Shown here in pieces: positions 49,331-59,954 of a stretch of 64,000 nucleotides of DNA. Below the pieces are notes generated by a model. That model worked only from the letters and a program-made list of their open reading frames with translations. It was not told the origin of the DNA and did no database searches. How positions within the stretch are numbered: the first letter of the stretch is position 1; each line of letters starts with the position of its first letter. Source of the DNA: Azolla caroliniana (taxonomy: Eukaryota; Polypodiophyta). Position numbers and translations under genes: made by a program. The stretch is taken from contig JBHGNT010000012.1 of assembly GCA_043228905.1 (NCBI GenBank), positions 20,460,001-20,524,000 on the forward strand. The letters run 5' to 3'.

Positions 49331-49770
49331 TGTAAAAGATTACGTATGGAAGCTTACAAACAACAAACACAACCGACTCTGTCCGAACAACAAAGAACAG
49401 ACAATTAGGTAAACATAGAGTAGGGGAGAGAGAGAGAGAGAGAGAGGATAAGTGAGCACAAAACGAAATGCTTAGTACATACAAAGTGCTCACATAGCAC
49501 TTTTTATACAAGCCCTGAAGAGTGGGCTGACACAAGTACTATTAGTACTTAATACTCATGAATGAGCCTTATACTGATTAGCTTATAATAGGCCTATTTA
49601 CTAAAATAGGCATATAGGATCCCTAGTGGCCTGTTGGATTCCATCCAACTCGACCAACCAATTCGGCTTTCGGTTTATTCAACTGATTCAGGGCGAGTCG
49701 ATCGCCCCCGTCTGATTCGGCTCTTGGCTTCTTCAACCAATTCGGCCCATGTTGAGCTTGTCTCTCAACA
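49331..49770 (-). mobile_element. 3' LTR of a minus-strand Copia element (about 440 bp)
   Basis: On the minus strand a GCTTGAGGGGGGG polypurine tract ending at 49771 is followed by TGTTGAGAGACAAGCTCAA at 49770. The LTR has a TTGTATAAAAAG promoter-like motif (about 49500-49511) and a (CT)n run (about 49425-49446), and probably ends TTTTACA at 49331 (TGT...ACA termini). Start and polypurine tract closely parallel those of the Copia element at 6339-12369. Confidence 0.65.
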
Positions 49771-50490
49771 CCCCCCCTCAAGCTCAACTTGAGGTCCCGA
49801 TATGTTAGCTCCAGCTGGTTCTAGCCTCCGGCTTCTCTTGGCGTCTTCACGCCTTGCTCGTGCACCTCATTCGGTCCAGTCCTGCGTCCCACGACCCCTC
49901 TTGTCTAGCACTCCTCGACCCGTCTGGTTCCGCACACCTTGACCCCTATGGTCAGCTTGTTTGCTACCCTCGCTGTCATGGCATTGGCGCCCCTCGACCT
50001 GTCGCCTCCTTCGTATCGGCATCGACATCAATTGCCTCCTTGTCCGCCTAGCCCTCACGTGATCCGTTGTCCTGAAGATTTTCAGGAACGGTGTGAAATT
50101 CATATGGAAAGGAGAAAATCGAGAAGGGTTTAGTTTTGTGCTTCTCTCATTGTTTTTTCTCAGTGAGTTATCCCACATGTATATACAACTAATATGACTC
50201 TTTTTATACAAATACTAGCTTATCTCACTTATATATATGACTATGTGTATATATATATTTATACATTCGTTTGAACTTCTATTCAACCGATTACCATTTG
50301 GTTGAATTTTGTTTCGGCTTTCTGACCAATTTTGGCAGCCGACTCCCATTTCGGCTTTACGGTCGATTTCAGCTAATCGACTCTTGTTTCGGCTTTTTCG
50401 GTCGATTTTGGCCAATTGACTCTTGTTTCGGTTTTCTGACCAATTTCGGCCTGCCAACTCTCCCACAAGGAGGGACAATCTTACATAACA
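49771..50490 (-). mobile_element. Copia 3' non-coding region and related repeat-rich sequence, minus strand
   Basis: 49771-50100 looks like the untranslated stretch between pol and LTR of the minus-strand Copia element. 50150-50490 has a TTGTATAAAAAG-type TATA stretch near 50198 and a degenerate ~39-bp repeat (GACTC-TGTTTCGGCTTT-CGGTCGATTT-GGC) between about 50290 and 50462. It may be a second, older LTR of a related family, but its ends cannot be placed. Confidence 0.45.
50290..50462. repeat. Degenerate ~39-bp tandem repeat, about four copies
   Basis: Recurring block of GACTC, TTTCGGCTTT, CGGTCGATTT/TGACCAATTT, GGC. On the minus strand it reads as 13-residue repeats (for example NRNKSQLAKIDRK), which is a by-product. 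Confidence 0.75.
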
Positions 50491-50551
50491 CAATTGACTT
50501 ACCACAAAGCTAAGTCATTTCTTAAAAAGTTGTATTTTCCTCATTATACTT

Positions 50552-51357
50552 TGTTGGGAGACAGGTCCCTCCGGATGGGAAGGGAGAAGAACAGTGCCGA
50601 TGAACAAACTCGGCCGAGGCCGAAACTGTATGAGGAGGACCCGGCTACGGAGAGCCGGATGGTGCAGGCCCGGTGTAAACCGGATGAGGAGTACCCGGCT
50701 ACGGAGAGCCGGATGGTGCAGGCCCGGTATAAACCAGATGAGGAGTACTCGGCTACGGAGAGCCGGATGGTGCAGGCCCGGTATGAACCGGATGAGGAGT
50801 ACTCGGCTACGGAGAGCCGGATGGTGCAGGCCCGGTGTGAACCAGATGAGGAGTACCCGGCTACGGAGAGCCGGATGACACAGACCCGGTACGAACCGGA
50901 GGAAGAGACATATTCGTAAATATGTTTCTGAGAGCCCATCGAGGCTACATTTGTAAATAGCCGAAAAGTCATATTAGTATAAATATGACTTAGGGCAAAC
51001 TTTTAGTTGTTGTCATTTTTTTTTCTTTGTTGGTGCAAGAAGAAGAGAGAGCACGTAATAGTGTACAGAGAGAGAGAGAAAGAGAAAGAGGTCGTTGCCT
51101 CTGTTGTAACTGCCGCGTGTGGCGAAGATCTGTGAGCACGAGGTCGTTGCCTCAGTGAACTCACTGTTGTACATTCTCACATAGTGACAGTTTGCAGCCT
51201 GTGGGCTGCCGTGGTTTTTCCCTCTTTGGGTTTTCCACGTAAACCTCCTGCGTATCTTCCTCTCCTTTGTGTCGTGTTTTATTTCCCGTTTTCTGTGTAT
51301 CATTCTACGCTCAGTTGTGGCTGAGCGTTGCGCATAAGGAACGTCGGGTTCCTGTCA
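50552..51357 (+). mobile_element. 5' LTR (about 806 bp)
   Basis: Runs from TGTTGGGAGACAGG to CCTGTCA, two bases before the primer-binding site. It holds five 54-bp repeats, a GA microsatellite near 51060-51089 and downstream U5-like sequence. Matches the 3' copy up to 51202. Confidence 0.85.
50632..50901 (+). repeat. Five 54-bp tandem repeats in the 5' LTR
   Basis: Units start at 50632, 50686, 50740, 50794 and 50848, each with GAGGAGTACCCGGCTACGG, GAGAGCCGGATGGTGCAGGC and CCGGAT. Translated they give an 18-residue repeat (EEYPATESRMVQARYKPD), open across the array because 54 is a multiple of three. Confidence 0.95.
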
Positions 51358-51359
51358 AG

Positions 51360-51371
51360 TGGTATCAGAGC
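51360..51371 (+). other. Primer-binding site for initiator tRNA-Met
   Basis: TGGTATCAGAGC, the standard plant Copia sequence complementary to the 3' end of initiator tRNA-Met, two bases after the 5' LTR. Confidence 0.93.
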
Positions 51372-51387
51372 GAAATCGACACAGAAA

Positions 51388-54300
51388 ATGGACGAATCGT
51401 TTGGCGGCATGTTCAAGCTCACCGGCTCCAACTATTCAGTGTGGAAGTCGAAGATGAGGGACATGCTCGTGGTTAAAGACCTCTGGTTGCCGGTTCAGTT
51501 CGGGGACAAGAGACCGGACAAAATCGACGCCGCAATATGGGAGGTGATGCACATGAAGACAACGGCGTACATACGGTGCTTCATCAACATGAGCCTGTAC
51601 AACAACTTCAATGAAGAGAGCAAGGCTCATGAGGTCTGGGAGAAGATCGGCATAATGTTTCAAAACAAAAATGTTGTCAATTAGGTGTCGGTATTCCGGA
51701 AGCTAGTAAGACTCCGGTACCAAGATGGCTCCAGCATGGCGGAGCATATGAATGCCTTCCAGGGGCTGATACACCAGGCAACGTCATTGGAAGTACCTCT
51801 TGCCGATGAGGTACTAGCGCTACTCCTGCTCGGTTCCCTCCCGGATAGCTGGGAGACGTTGGTTGTCACTTTGGGCAACGCCGGGCCAGAAGGAAAACGG
51901 TTATCCCTAACAAGAGTAAAGTCGAGCTTGCTAGATGAGGAGGCGCGTCGGAAAGACAAAGATGCGAGCTCCGACTCCAAAGCGCTTCTTTCCGAATCGG
52001 AACGCGGAAGACATAGAAACCGTAGTCCCCAGAACCGGGAGAAGTCGGGGACATGGTCAAAGTCAAGGGGGAGGCCTACTTGCTTCTATTGCGGCAAGCC
52101 GGGACACTTCCAAAAGAACTGTCGGCATTTCCGTAAAGACAAGGAAACCGACGGTACCGATTCGAAGCAAACCCCGAACCGTAACGGTAAAGACCGGAAG
52201 GGGCCGGACCGGAAGGGAACGACGTCAATCGCGGCAAGTGAAGAGGAGTTGATGCTCATCACCGAGGAGAGTGAGATAAACCTTACCGACGACGAGATGA
52301 CCTGGGTGGTAGACTCCGGAGCATCGTTCCACCTTACCCCGGACCGGAAATGCTTCTCATCGTACTCAGCCGGTGATCACGGCTGTGTCCGGATGGGGAA
52401 TGAAGGTACATGCCGAATTGTCGGCATAGGAGACGTGTGGCTGACAACACCAACTGGATGCAAGATGCTGCTAAAGGATGTCCGACACGTTCCGGAAGTT
52501 CGTCTGAACCTGATATCAGCCGGTCGGCTAGATGATGAAGGCTACACGGGTAGCATCCAGAATGGTGTCATGAAGTTCAGCAAAGGGAGCCTGATTGTGG
52601 CTCGGGCCCGGAAGGTAAACACACTATACCTGATGAATGCCCGGTTATGTCCGGAAGAAGTGAACGTGGCATCCGACACTACCGGTGAGCTGTGGCACAA
52701 AAGGCTGTGTCATATCAGCGAGAAGGGGATGAAGAGGCTTGCAGACGACAACCTCATTCCAGTGAAGAACGTGCACTTGGAGAAGTGCACTGATTGTCTG
52801 GCCGGTAAGCATAACCGGACCTCCTTCCGACCAAGGCCACCGATGAGACATAATGCACCACTGGAGTTGGTGCATACGGATGTGTGTCAAGTAGACATGA
52901 AGTCACATGCCGAAGCGCAGTACTTCGTGACGTTCATAGATGACCACAGCTGGAAGCTGTGGGCCACACCGCTGAAGACGAAGGATCAGGTGTTATCCGT
53001 CTTCAAAGAGCTCCACGCGAGAGTGGAAAGAGAAACTGGCCGGAAGCTGAAGACGATTCGAGCAGACAACGGAGGAGAATACCGGGGGCAGTTCGAGGAG
53101 TACTGCCGCTCAAAGGGAATCCGGCTCGAATTTACCGTGCCGAAGAGACCGGAACTAAACGGACTGGCCGAGAGGATGAACCGGACCATAATGGAGAGGG
53201 TCCGGAGTATGCTAGCGCATGCAAAACTACCCAAGAAGTTTTGGGCTGAGGCACTGTCGACGGCGACATACGTGATAAATAGATCACCCTCAGTACCCTT
53301 GGACGGAGACACGCCACAGAGAGTGTGGACCGGTAAGGAAGTATCCTACCGGCATCTGAAGGTGTTCGGGTGTCTCGCGTACGTGCATGTAGCTAAGGAC
53401 CGGAGAGGAAAGCTAGATCCAAAGACCCGGCCATGCATATTCCTCGGTTACGGTGACGATGAGTTCGGCTACCGAGTGTGGGACCCGGTCGACAAGAAGG
53501 TATTCCGGAGTCGAGATATTATCTTCATGGAGAACAAGTCGCTCGCCGACTGGGAGTTGGAGAAGAAGATAATGAACTCCGAGTCGACCGGTAAGGATAG
53601 ACTCTACGATGAGCAGACCCAACCGGCAAGAGACTAGTTAGCACTCGAGGAACCAGCCGGTTACGGTGAGGATACCGAACCGGCAGATGAAGAGGTAGAG
53701 GAAGCTGAGACCGGAACCGGCCAAGACTCTGAATCGGATTTGGATGAAGAGAAAATGGAGGAGCCGGTTACCGAAGCCCGAAGACGGAGATATCCTCTCA
53801 GAGAGAGAAGGCCCCCCCGGAGATTTCCGGATGCAGAGCATGTTTTGCTGACCGATGAGGGGGAGCCGGAAAGCTTCGAAGAAGTGAAGGAAGACACCCA
53901 CAGCCGAAAATGGTTAAGTGCCATGCACGATGAGATGGATTCCCTGCATGAGAACCATACGTACGAATTGGTGGAGTTGCCGAAAGGAAAGCGGGCACTC
54001 CGAAACAAGTGGGTGTACAAGTTGAAACCGGGAGATGCCGGCAACCCCCCGAGATACAAAGCCAGGATCGTGGTGAAGGGGTTCCAGCAGAAGAAGGGCG
54101 TGGACTTCGACGAGATATTTGCCCCGGTAGTAAAGATGACCTCCATCCGGACGGTGCTGAGTATAGCAGTAAGCATGGACCTCGAGGTAGAGTAGCTGGA
54201 AGTGAAGACGACATTCCTTCATGGCGACCTCGAAGAGGAGATCTACATGCAGTAACCGGAAGGATTTGTGGAGAAAGGGAAGGAGCACCTGGCATGCCGG

Positions 54301-55434
54301 TTGAAGAAGAGCCTGTACGGACTGAAGCAGGCTCCCCGGCAATGGTACCGGAAGTTCGACTCCTTCATGACCGATCAAGGGTACCACAAGACGCAGGCCG
54401 ATCACTGCGTGTTTGTGAAGAAGTTCGAAGGAGGGGACTTCCTGATATGCCTCCTGTACGTGGATGACATGTTGATCGTCGGACGAGACCAAGGCAAAAT
54501 ACGGATGCTGAAGAAGGCTCTCAACCGGACCTTCTCAATGAAAGACTTGGGTCCGGCAAGACAGATGTTGGGGATGCACATCATTCGGGACCGGTCAGTG
54601 AAGCAATTATGGTTGTCACAGGAGAAGTATGTGACAAAGGTGCTTCACCGGTTCAACATGTTAGAAGCAAAACCGGTCGGATTGACACTTCCGGCAAACT
54701 GCAAGCTGTCCGGTAACCAAAGCCCGAAGACGAAAGCAGAGAAGGCGGATATGATGAAGATTCCATATGCCTCTGCCGTCGGGAGCTTGATGTCCGCAAT
54801 GGTCTGTACCCGACCGGACATTGGATACACAGTCGGAGTGGTGAGCCGGTTTATGAGCAATCCCGGCAAGGAGCATTGGAACGTGGTCAAGTGGATACTC
54901 TGGTATTTGAAGGGCACTTCAAATATGTGTCTCCGATTCGGCTCCGGAAAACCTCAACTGGACGGTTTCACCGATTCGGACATGTTGGCTGATGTGGATA
55001 CCAGCCGGTCTACATCCGGGTATGTAATGACATATGTAGGGGGAGCTGTTTCGTGGCAGTCGAGGCTGCAGAAGACGGTTGCATTGTCAACCACAGAGGC
55101 GGAGTACATGGCGGCTGTGGAAGCCGGCAAGGAAATATTATGGATGAAGGACTTCATCGGAGAGCTCGGTATCCGGCAAGAGGAATACCGACTCTATTGC
55201 GACAGTCAAAGTGCCATCCACCTTTCTAAGAATGCGGCCTACCATTCTCGGATGAAGCATATCCATCGGAGGTATCACTGGATCCGGGAAAGAGTAGATG
55301 ACCAGGAGTTCGCACTGACGAAGATCCACACGGCCGAGAACGGGTCAGATATGCTGACCAAAGTGCTGACACCCGACAAGCTGGACGCATGCCGGAAGAG
55401 GATCGGACTGGTAAGACACCCCATGCCGGAGTGA
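51388..55434 (+). pseudogene. Copia gag-pol polyprotein, one frame with four premature stops
   Basis: ATG 51388 to TGA 55432-55434 is a single frame of about 1,349 codons without any frameshift. Domains in order: Gag (FGGMFKLTGSNYSVWKSKM; RLRYQDGSSMAEHMNAFQGL), zinc knuckle CFYCGKPGHFQKNC, protease WVVDSGASFHLT, integrase HHCC (HKRLCHIS to CTDCLAGK) and D,D,E residues (HTDVC, RADNGGEY, GLAERMNRT), RT with LYVDDMLIV, and RNase H (TDSDMLADVDTSRSTSGY, STTEAEYMAAVEA, HSRMKHIHRRYHWIRE). In-frame stops: TAG 51682-51684 (gag), TAG 53635-53637 (after integrase), TAG 54193-54195 and TAA 54253-54255 (RT). The last two fall where the family has Gln. All catalytic motifs are otherwise intact. It could be mobilised only in trans. 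Confidence 0.92.
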
Positions 55435-55444
55435 AGGGGGAGTT

Positions 55445-55956
55445 TGTTGGGAGACAGGTCCCTCCGGATGGGAAGGTAGAAGAACAATGCCGATGAACAA
55501 ACTCGGCCAAGGCCGAAACCGTATGAGGAGGACCTGGCTACGGAGAGTCGGATGGTGCAGGCCCGGTATAAACCGGATGAGGAGTACCCGGCTACGGAGA
55601 GCCGGATGGTGCAGGCCCGGTATAAACCGGATGAGGAGTACTCGGCTACGGAGAGCCGGATGGTGCAGGCCCGGTATGAACCGGATGAGGAGTACTCGGC
55701 TACGGAGAGCCGGATGGTGCAGGCCCGGTGTGAACCAGATGAGGAGTACCCGGCTACGGAGAGCCGGATGACGCAGACCCGGTACGAACCAGAGGAAGAG
55801 ACATATTCGTAAATATGTTTCTGAGAGCCCATCGAGGCTACATTTGTAAATAGCCGAAAAGTCATATTAGTATAAATATGACTTAGGGCAAACTTTTAGT
55901 TGTTGTCATTTTTTTTTCTTTGTTGGTGCAAGAAGAAGAGAGAGCACATAATAGTG

Positions 55957-56015
<59 letters not shown>

Positions 56016-56127
56016 GTCGTTGCCTCTGTTGTAACCGCCGCGTTTGGCGAAGATCTGTGAGCACGAGGTCGTTGCCTCAGTGAACTCACTGTTGTACATT
56101 CTCACATAGTGACAGTTTGCAGCCTGT
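55445..56127 (+). mobile_element. 3' LTR, truncated at its right end
   Basis: Matches the 5' LTR from TGTTGGGAGACAGG through GTTTGCAGCCTGT, then identity stops. Its GA microsatellite (55962-56010) is about 32 bp longer than in the 5' copy. Five 54-bp repeats lie at 55525-55794. Confidence 0.88.
55525..55794 (+). repeat. Five 54-bp tandem repeats in the 3' LTR
   Basis: Units start at 55525, 55579, 55633, 55687 and 55741. Copy number and order match the 5' LTR, as expected if both were made from one template. Confidence 0.95.
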
Positions 56128-56640
56128 AATGCATGAGCACCAAATGGCAAACATGCATCGCATGCATTACATGCATTGTATGCATGTCTTGCACCCTCAC
56201 ATGCATCATATGCATGGGGGTATCTATAAAAGAGTGGGATGAAAAATTAAAGAGGGAACCAATCAATTGATCAAGGGCTATGTACTGATCAAGAAAAGAA
56301 TAATAAAAAATCTAGTTATCCTATTGGTGATGTATCTTGTCTAGATCAAAATTGAAATCAAGGGTTCAATCTCTCTCTCTCTCTCTCTTAGAATTGGAAT
56401 CTCCGTCTCTCTATATATCTTAAATAACCTCTCTATCTATCTTCAATACTTTCTCGCTAACGCTAGTAAATCATCGAATCCTTCTGGTCCAGGAACCCGG
56501 TAGTCCCGCTTCATTTCATGAACACACGAGGATTTCCTTGACACCGTCTTGTCAGATCACTTCTCTCTACCTCGGCTATCTCTAATCCGGTACCTCTCTT
56601 GACCGATTGACTATCTCCAATTCGTCCTCTTCCAAGCCCC
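56125..56640 (+). other. Unassigned sequence at the broken LTR edge, possibly part of another LTR
   Basis: Starts TGTAATGCATGAGC at the point where the Copia LTR match ends. It contains GCATGC/ATGCAT-rich sequence (56150-56215), a TCTATAAAAGAG TATA-like site (about 56224) and a (CT)n run (about 56371-56388). This could be the left part of another LTR element, but no partner LTR, primer-binding site or target duplication was found. Confidence 0.25.
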
Positions 56641-59530
56641 TGACCGCATTTGACCACGTCGTAGTCTTGGCCTTTATCTTCAGGTCGACTCTGCCCTTCT
56701 TGGCTCTACCACCTGCCTTGTCTTTCTTGGCTCTACCTTCCCCTCATTCGGATGGCTTCAACTTCAACTCTCTTTTTTGCTTGCTCCCCCCTACATCTGG
56801 CTAGTCTTCCATTACCCATTCTCCTTCCACTTGACTTCCCGTTCAATCCGTCCTCGACTTCTTCTACCGTCTTGAAATCGAATTCCTCATCCGATTCGGC
56901 TCATCGAACTTCTGCCTCCGTTTCTCCCTTGCTTCGGCTCTCGCTCCTCCCCCTCAAGTTCGGCATGTCGAGGTGTTCTAGACCAAGCATTCTCGAAAAA
57001 TGCCACAACTTTTCTAGGCCAAGAGGTTTGGAGAAGATGTTGGCAACTTGCCAATTAGTCGGAACATGAAGAAATTCCACTTCACCGGAGAGGACTCACT
57101 CACGTTCAAAGTGATAGTGCACTTCAATGTGCTTCATGTGAGCATGGAAGATGGGGTTCTTCGCTAGTTGGATGTTGTTGAGGTTGCCACAATATATCAC
57201 TATCGGCTCGGACACCTCCATGTGTAGATCCTTTAACAACCTCTTGAACCATATGGTTTCGCATGTCGCAACAACCGCTCCTCTGTATTTGGCCTTTGTG
57301 CTCGACAATGCAATTGTTGGATGCTTCTTATTGCTCTAGGTGATCATTGCGCTTCCAAGGGAAAACACATATCCTGATGTTGACTTGTGATCGCCAACAT
57401 TTCCAGCCCAATCGACATCCATGTAGCCAACCAACTCTTCGGCTACACCGGTCCGATACAACAACCCTCTATCCTTCGTCCCGCTCACATATCGCAAGTT
57501 TTGATGCACACACTAAAGGTGGTTGAATATCGTCGGCGACATAAATTGACTAATAAGTCCGGTCGGATAACTGAGGTCCAGCTGGGTGATGGTCAAGTAT
57601 ATAAGGTTTCCAAAAAATTGTCGAAACCTTGTCGCGTCACAAGTCGACCCCGATCCAAGACGAAGCTTGACATTCCTATCAAGAGGAGTTGTGATAGATT
57701 GCAAATCAGTCATTCCAAACTTGAAGAGCATACTCAACATATAATGCCTTCCAGGGGTGCATATCACATCGATCTCGAGGAAGTAATGAAGGTTTCCTCA
57801 AATCCTTCATTTCGAACAATGTCGCCAACTGGAACTTCACGCTGCCGATTTCTTCCAGGCCGGCGCCAACGATAACTAAATCATCCACACAAGTATAACC
57901 AGCCCATTCTGACCTTGCCGGATGAACAATGATGAGTCCAACTTCAACGGAACAAACCCCATCCGACGTAATCTATGTGTGATCTTCGTGTTCTAAGCAC
58001 GCAGGGCTCACTTTAGTTTGTACAAGAACTTCTTCAATCGGAAGACTACCGACATGTTCAATCGGAATTGAAATCCGAAAGGCTACACAATGTACAAGTG
58101 TTCCTCAAGCTCTCCTTGCAAGAATGCATTCTTCACATCCACCTAGTGTAGGTGTCATCCCTTTGCCATCGCTACTGTCTGGGTTGGCAACTGATGCGAA
58201 TGTATCGTCATAGTCGATGTCGTGTTGTTGCACATAGCTTTGGCCACCAATCGGGCCTTGTACCGGTTGATAGAGCCGTCAACGTTGTACTATACCTTGT
58301 ACACCCACTTGCACCTGATATGCTTCATTTCTTTGGGGGCGTCAACCAGATCCCATGTTTCGTTCTCCACCAAGGTGCACATCTCTTCCTCCATTGCGGC
58401 ATGCAAATTTGTGTCCTTTTCAGCTTCTGTGTAGTTCTCCAGCTAACGTACTTCCGCAACCTTCACCATATATTAGCAATGGGTCTGGTTTCGGCTCAAA
58501 CCGAACCAAACCGAAAATTGTGGCTTAATGATTTATAGCTTTGAAAATAAATAAACGGTTTGGTTTGGTTTCAAATGTTACTAATCGGTTTCGGTTTATG
58601 TGGTTTGGTTTAAAGGTTTAAAGGTTTATAGGTTAAAAAATACTCATAAATTTTCCCTATAGGCTCTAACTTTCAACTTTTAATTTTAAACTCTAGTTTT
58701 TAACTTATTAAAATTTATATGCATTATATGTAGAGTCTCCTTTTCATTTATGATGATCAAATATGATAAGTATGATGATCAAATTTATGATAAGTATGAT
58801 GATCAAATTTATAATTAGTATGATGACAAAATTTATGATAAGTATGATGACAAAATTTATGATGGTTTTCTCATACAAATGTATAATAAGTATGATGATT
58901 AATATCAATAAAAAATGGTTTGGTTTGGTTTGGTTTTAAATTTTTCGTAAACGGTTTGGTTTCTCATATTCTTTAAACAGTATGGTTTAATGGTTCGGCT
59001 CTAAACGGTTTGGTTTTAATGGCTTCAAAAATTTGAAAAAGTTTGGTTTGGTTTTTATTATTAATAAATGGTTTGTTTTGGTTTTAAGCCCATTGCTACC
59101 ATATACGATAATGATATGCCATATACTCATTATACCCATTGTCATGACACTCGTACCGGATTACGGGGTTCTTCTGGCGGGTGGATTGGTGCACCTTTTG
59201 GTTCGCCGATTTTATGGCCTATCATCGATCATGGCTAAGTTGGATTTGCTCCAATCTAACGTGCCAACAATATGTGCCGTATTCCAACATCTTCATCTTC
59301 CCCTTTTCCTTGCTCATAAGTCGACTACTTGGTTTCTGGTGGGGGGACTGCACATCCAACTCTCCACTACTCGCAGACTCTTGCTCAACCCCTCATTTGG
59401 CCCACTTAGCCGAAATGAGATTGAACTCTCCTCTAGAGTTCCGATATCCTCAGAATTTGGAGTGGAGTCCATGAGCATCGCGCTAGTAGGAGGTTGGTGC
59501 CATGAAACTGATCTGGCAAATGTCATGATA
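56641..59530 (-). pseudogene. Copia pol remnant, minus strand (integrase-RT linker, RT, RNase H)
   Basis: Read from 59530 downward: linker (TFARSVSWHQPPTSAMLM; MSKEKGKMKMLEYG; NEYMAYHYR), RT start (CKWVYKV, NVDGSINRYKARLVAK, about 58330-58230), the YVDD region near 57890 (MDDLVIVGAG), HYMLSMLFKFGMTDLQS and YLTITQLDLSYPTG (57767-57513), and RNase H (SSTKAKYRGAVVATCETIWF; FHAHMKHIEVHYHFERE, 57308-57096). The C-terminus (NLRGRS) near 56950 is followed by non-coding sequence. The order and linker closely parallel the Copia element at 6339-12369. It is shattered by frameshifts and stops and interrupted by the MITE at 58474-59098. Its 3' LTR is probably 49331-49770. Confidence 0.8.
58474..59098. 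mobile_element. hAT-like MITE (625 bp) inserted in the Copia remnant
   Basis: Ends TAGCAATGGG ... CCCATTGCTA form a 10-bp perfect terminal inverted repeat, and the similarity extends inward as GGTTT/AAACC-rich sequence. Flanking octamers are CCATATAT (58466-58473) and CCATATAC (59099-59106), an 8-bp target duplication with one mismatch, as expected for hAT elements. The interior is AT-rich with many GGTTTGGTTT blocks and several copies of TATGATGA(T/C)AAAATTTAT. No transposase. Removing it reconnects the Copia linker coding sequence. Confidence 0.8.
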
Positions 59531-59592
59531 TGGCAAGACTCGAACCCATGACCTTAGGTTATATGGGTCGAGCTCTTGACCATTACATCATC
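59530..59592 (-). other. tRNA-like head, possible SINE remnant
   Basis: On the minus strand TAATGGTCAAGAGCTCGACC resembles a pol III A box, and 25-30 bases later GGTCATGGGTTCGAGTCTTG resembles a B box (GGTTCGAnTCC). The tRNA-derived head lies at the left edge of the Gypsy LTR and the end of the Copia remnant. No clear SINE body, tail or target duplication, and the stem pairing is poor, so it is not called a functional tRNA. Confidence 0.4.
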
Positions 59593-59595
59593 TAT

Positions 59596-59954
59596 TGTAA
59601 TACGTAAGATATTATTTTCATTTACATTTTATTATAGGAAATTAGTGTATATTCCAGATTTCTCTGGAACATTCTAGAAGCTTCAGGATTACTCCTGAAA
59701 ACACTATAAAAGAGGGCACTAGGCATTATGTTGAACCAAATTGGTTCAACGCCAGTCTTAAGCCTTTTAGCCACCATTGTATATTCTCTTCATATAATAC
59801 ATATCTTTCTTATCATCACTCTCTCTCTCTCAATCTCTCTCTTTCTCTCTGTCTCGCTCACTTCTTCCTTCTCTCGAAGAAGTTCCGCACCTCTCATAGT
59901 ACTAATCCTTCGTTTAGTACTAATTCCTTCTCTGTCTCAGTACTGTTCATGACA
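59596..59954 (+). mobile_element. 5' LTR of the Gypsy element (about 359 bp)
   Basis: Proposed from TGTAATACG at 59596 to CATGACA at 59954 (TGT...ACA termini), next to a candidate primer-binding site. It contains TATAAA at 59705-59710 and CT-rich U5-like sequence. The partner LTR is outside the window, so the ends are inferred. Confidence 0.6.
59705..59750 (+). promoter_or_regulatory. LTR TATA box and palindrome at the expected transcript start
   Basis: TATAAA at 59705-59710. The palindrome GTTGAACCAA-A-TTGGTTCAAC at 59730-59750 lies 20-40 bases downstream, where transcription would start. Its right arm is complementary to bases just after the LTR. Confidence 0.55.

Larger units (their letters stand above)
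50552..56127 (+). mobile_element. Young, nearly complete Ty1/Copia retrotransposon
   Basis: Two LTRs flank one continuous gag-pol frame, with a tRNA-Met-type primer-binding site after the 5' LTR and a GAAGGGGGAGTT polypurine tract before the 3' LTR. The LTRs differ by roughly a dozen mostly transition substitutions over about 650 bp plus a GA-repeat length change, so insertion is fairly recent. The 3' LTR lacks the last about 155 bp seen in the 5' LTR, so the right edge is broken. It lies inside an older minus-strand Copia element. Confidence 0.92.

Noticed and set aside
55275-55865. 196-residue minus-strand frame over RNase H end and LTR
   Set aside because: Antisense shadow made by the 54-bp LTR repeats plus the pol frame.
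59530-59592. Functional tRNA gene
   Set aside because: A- and B-box-like bases are present but acceptor and T stems do not pair well.
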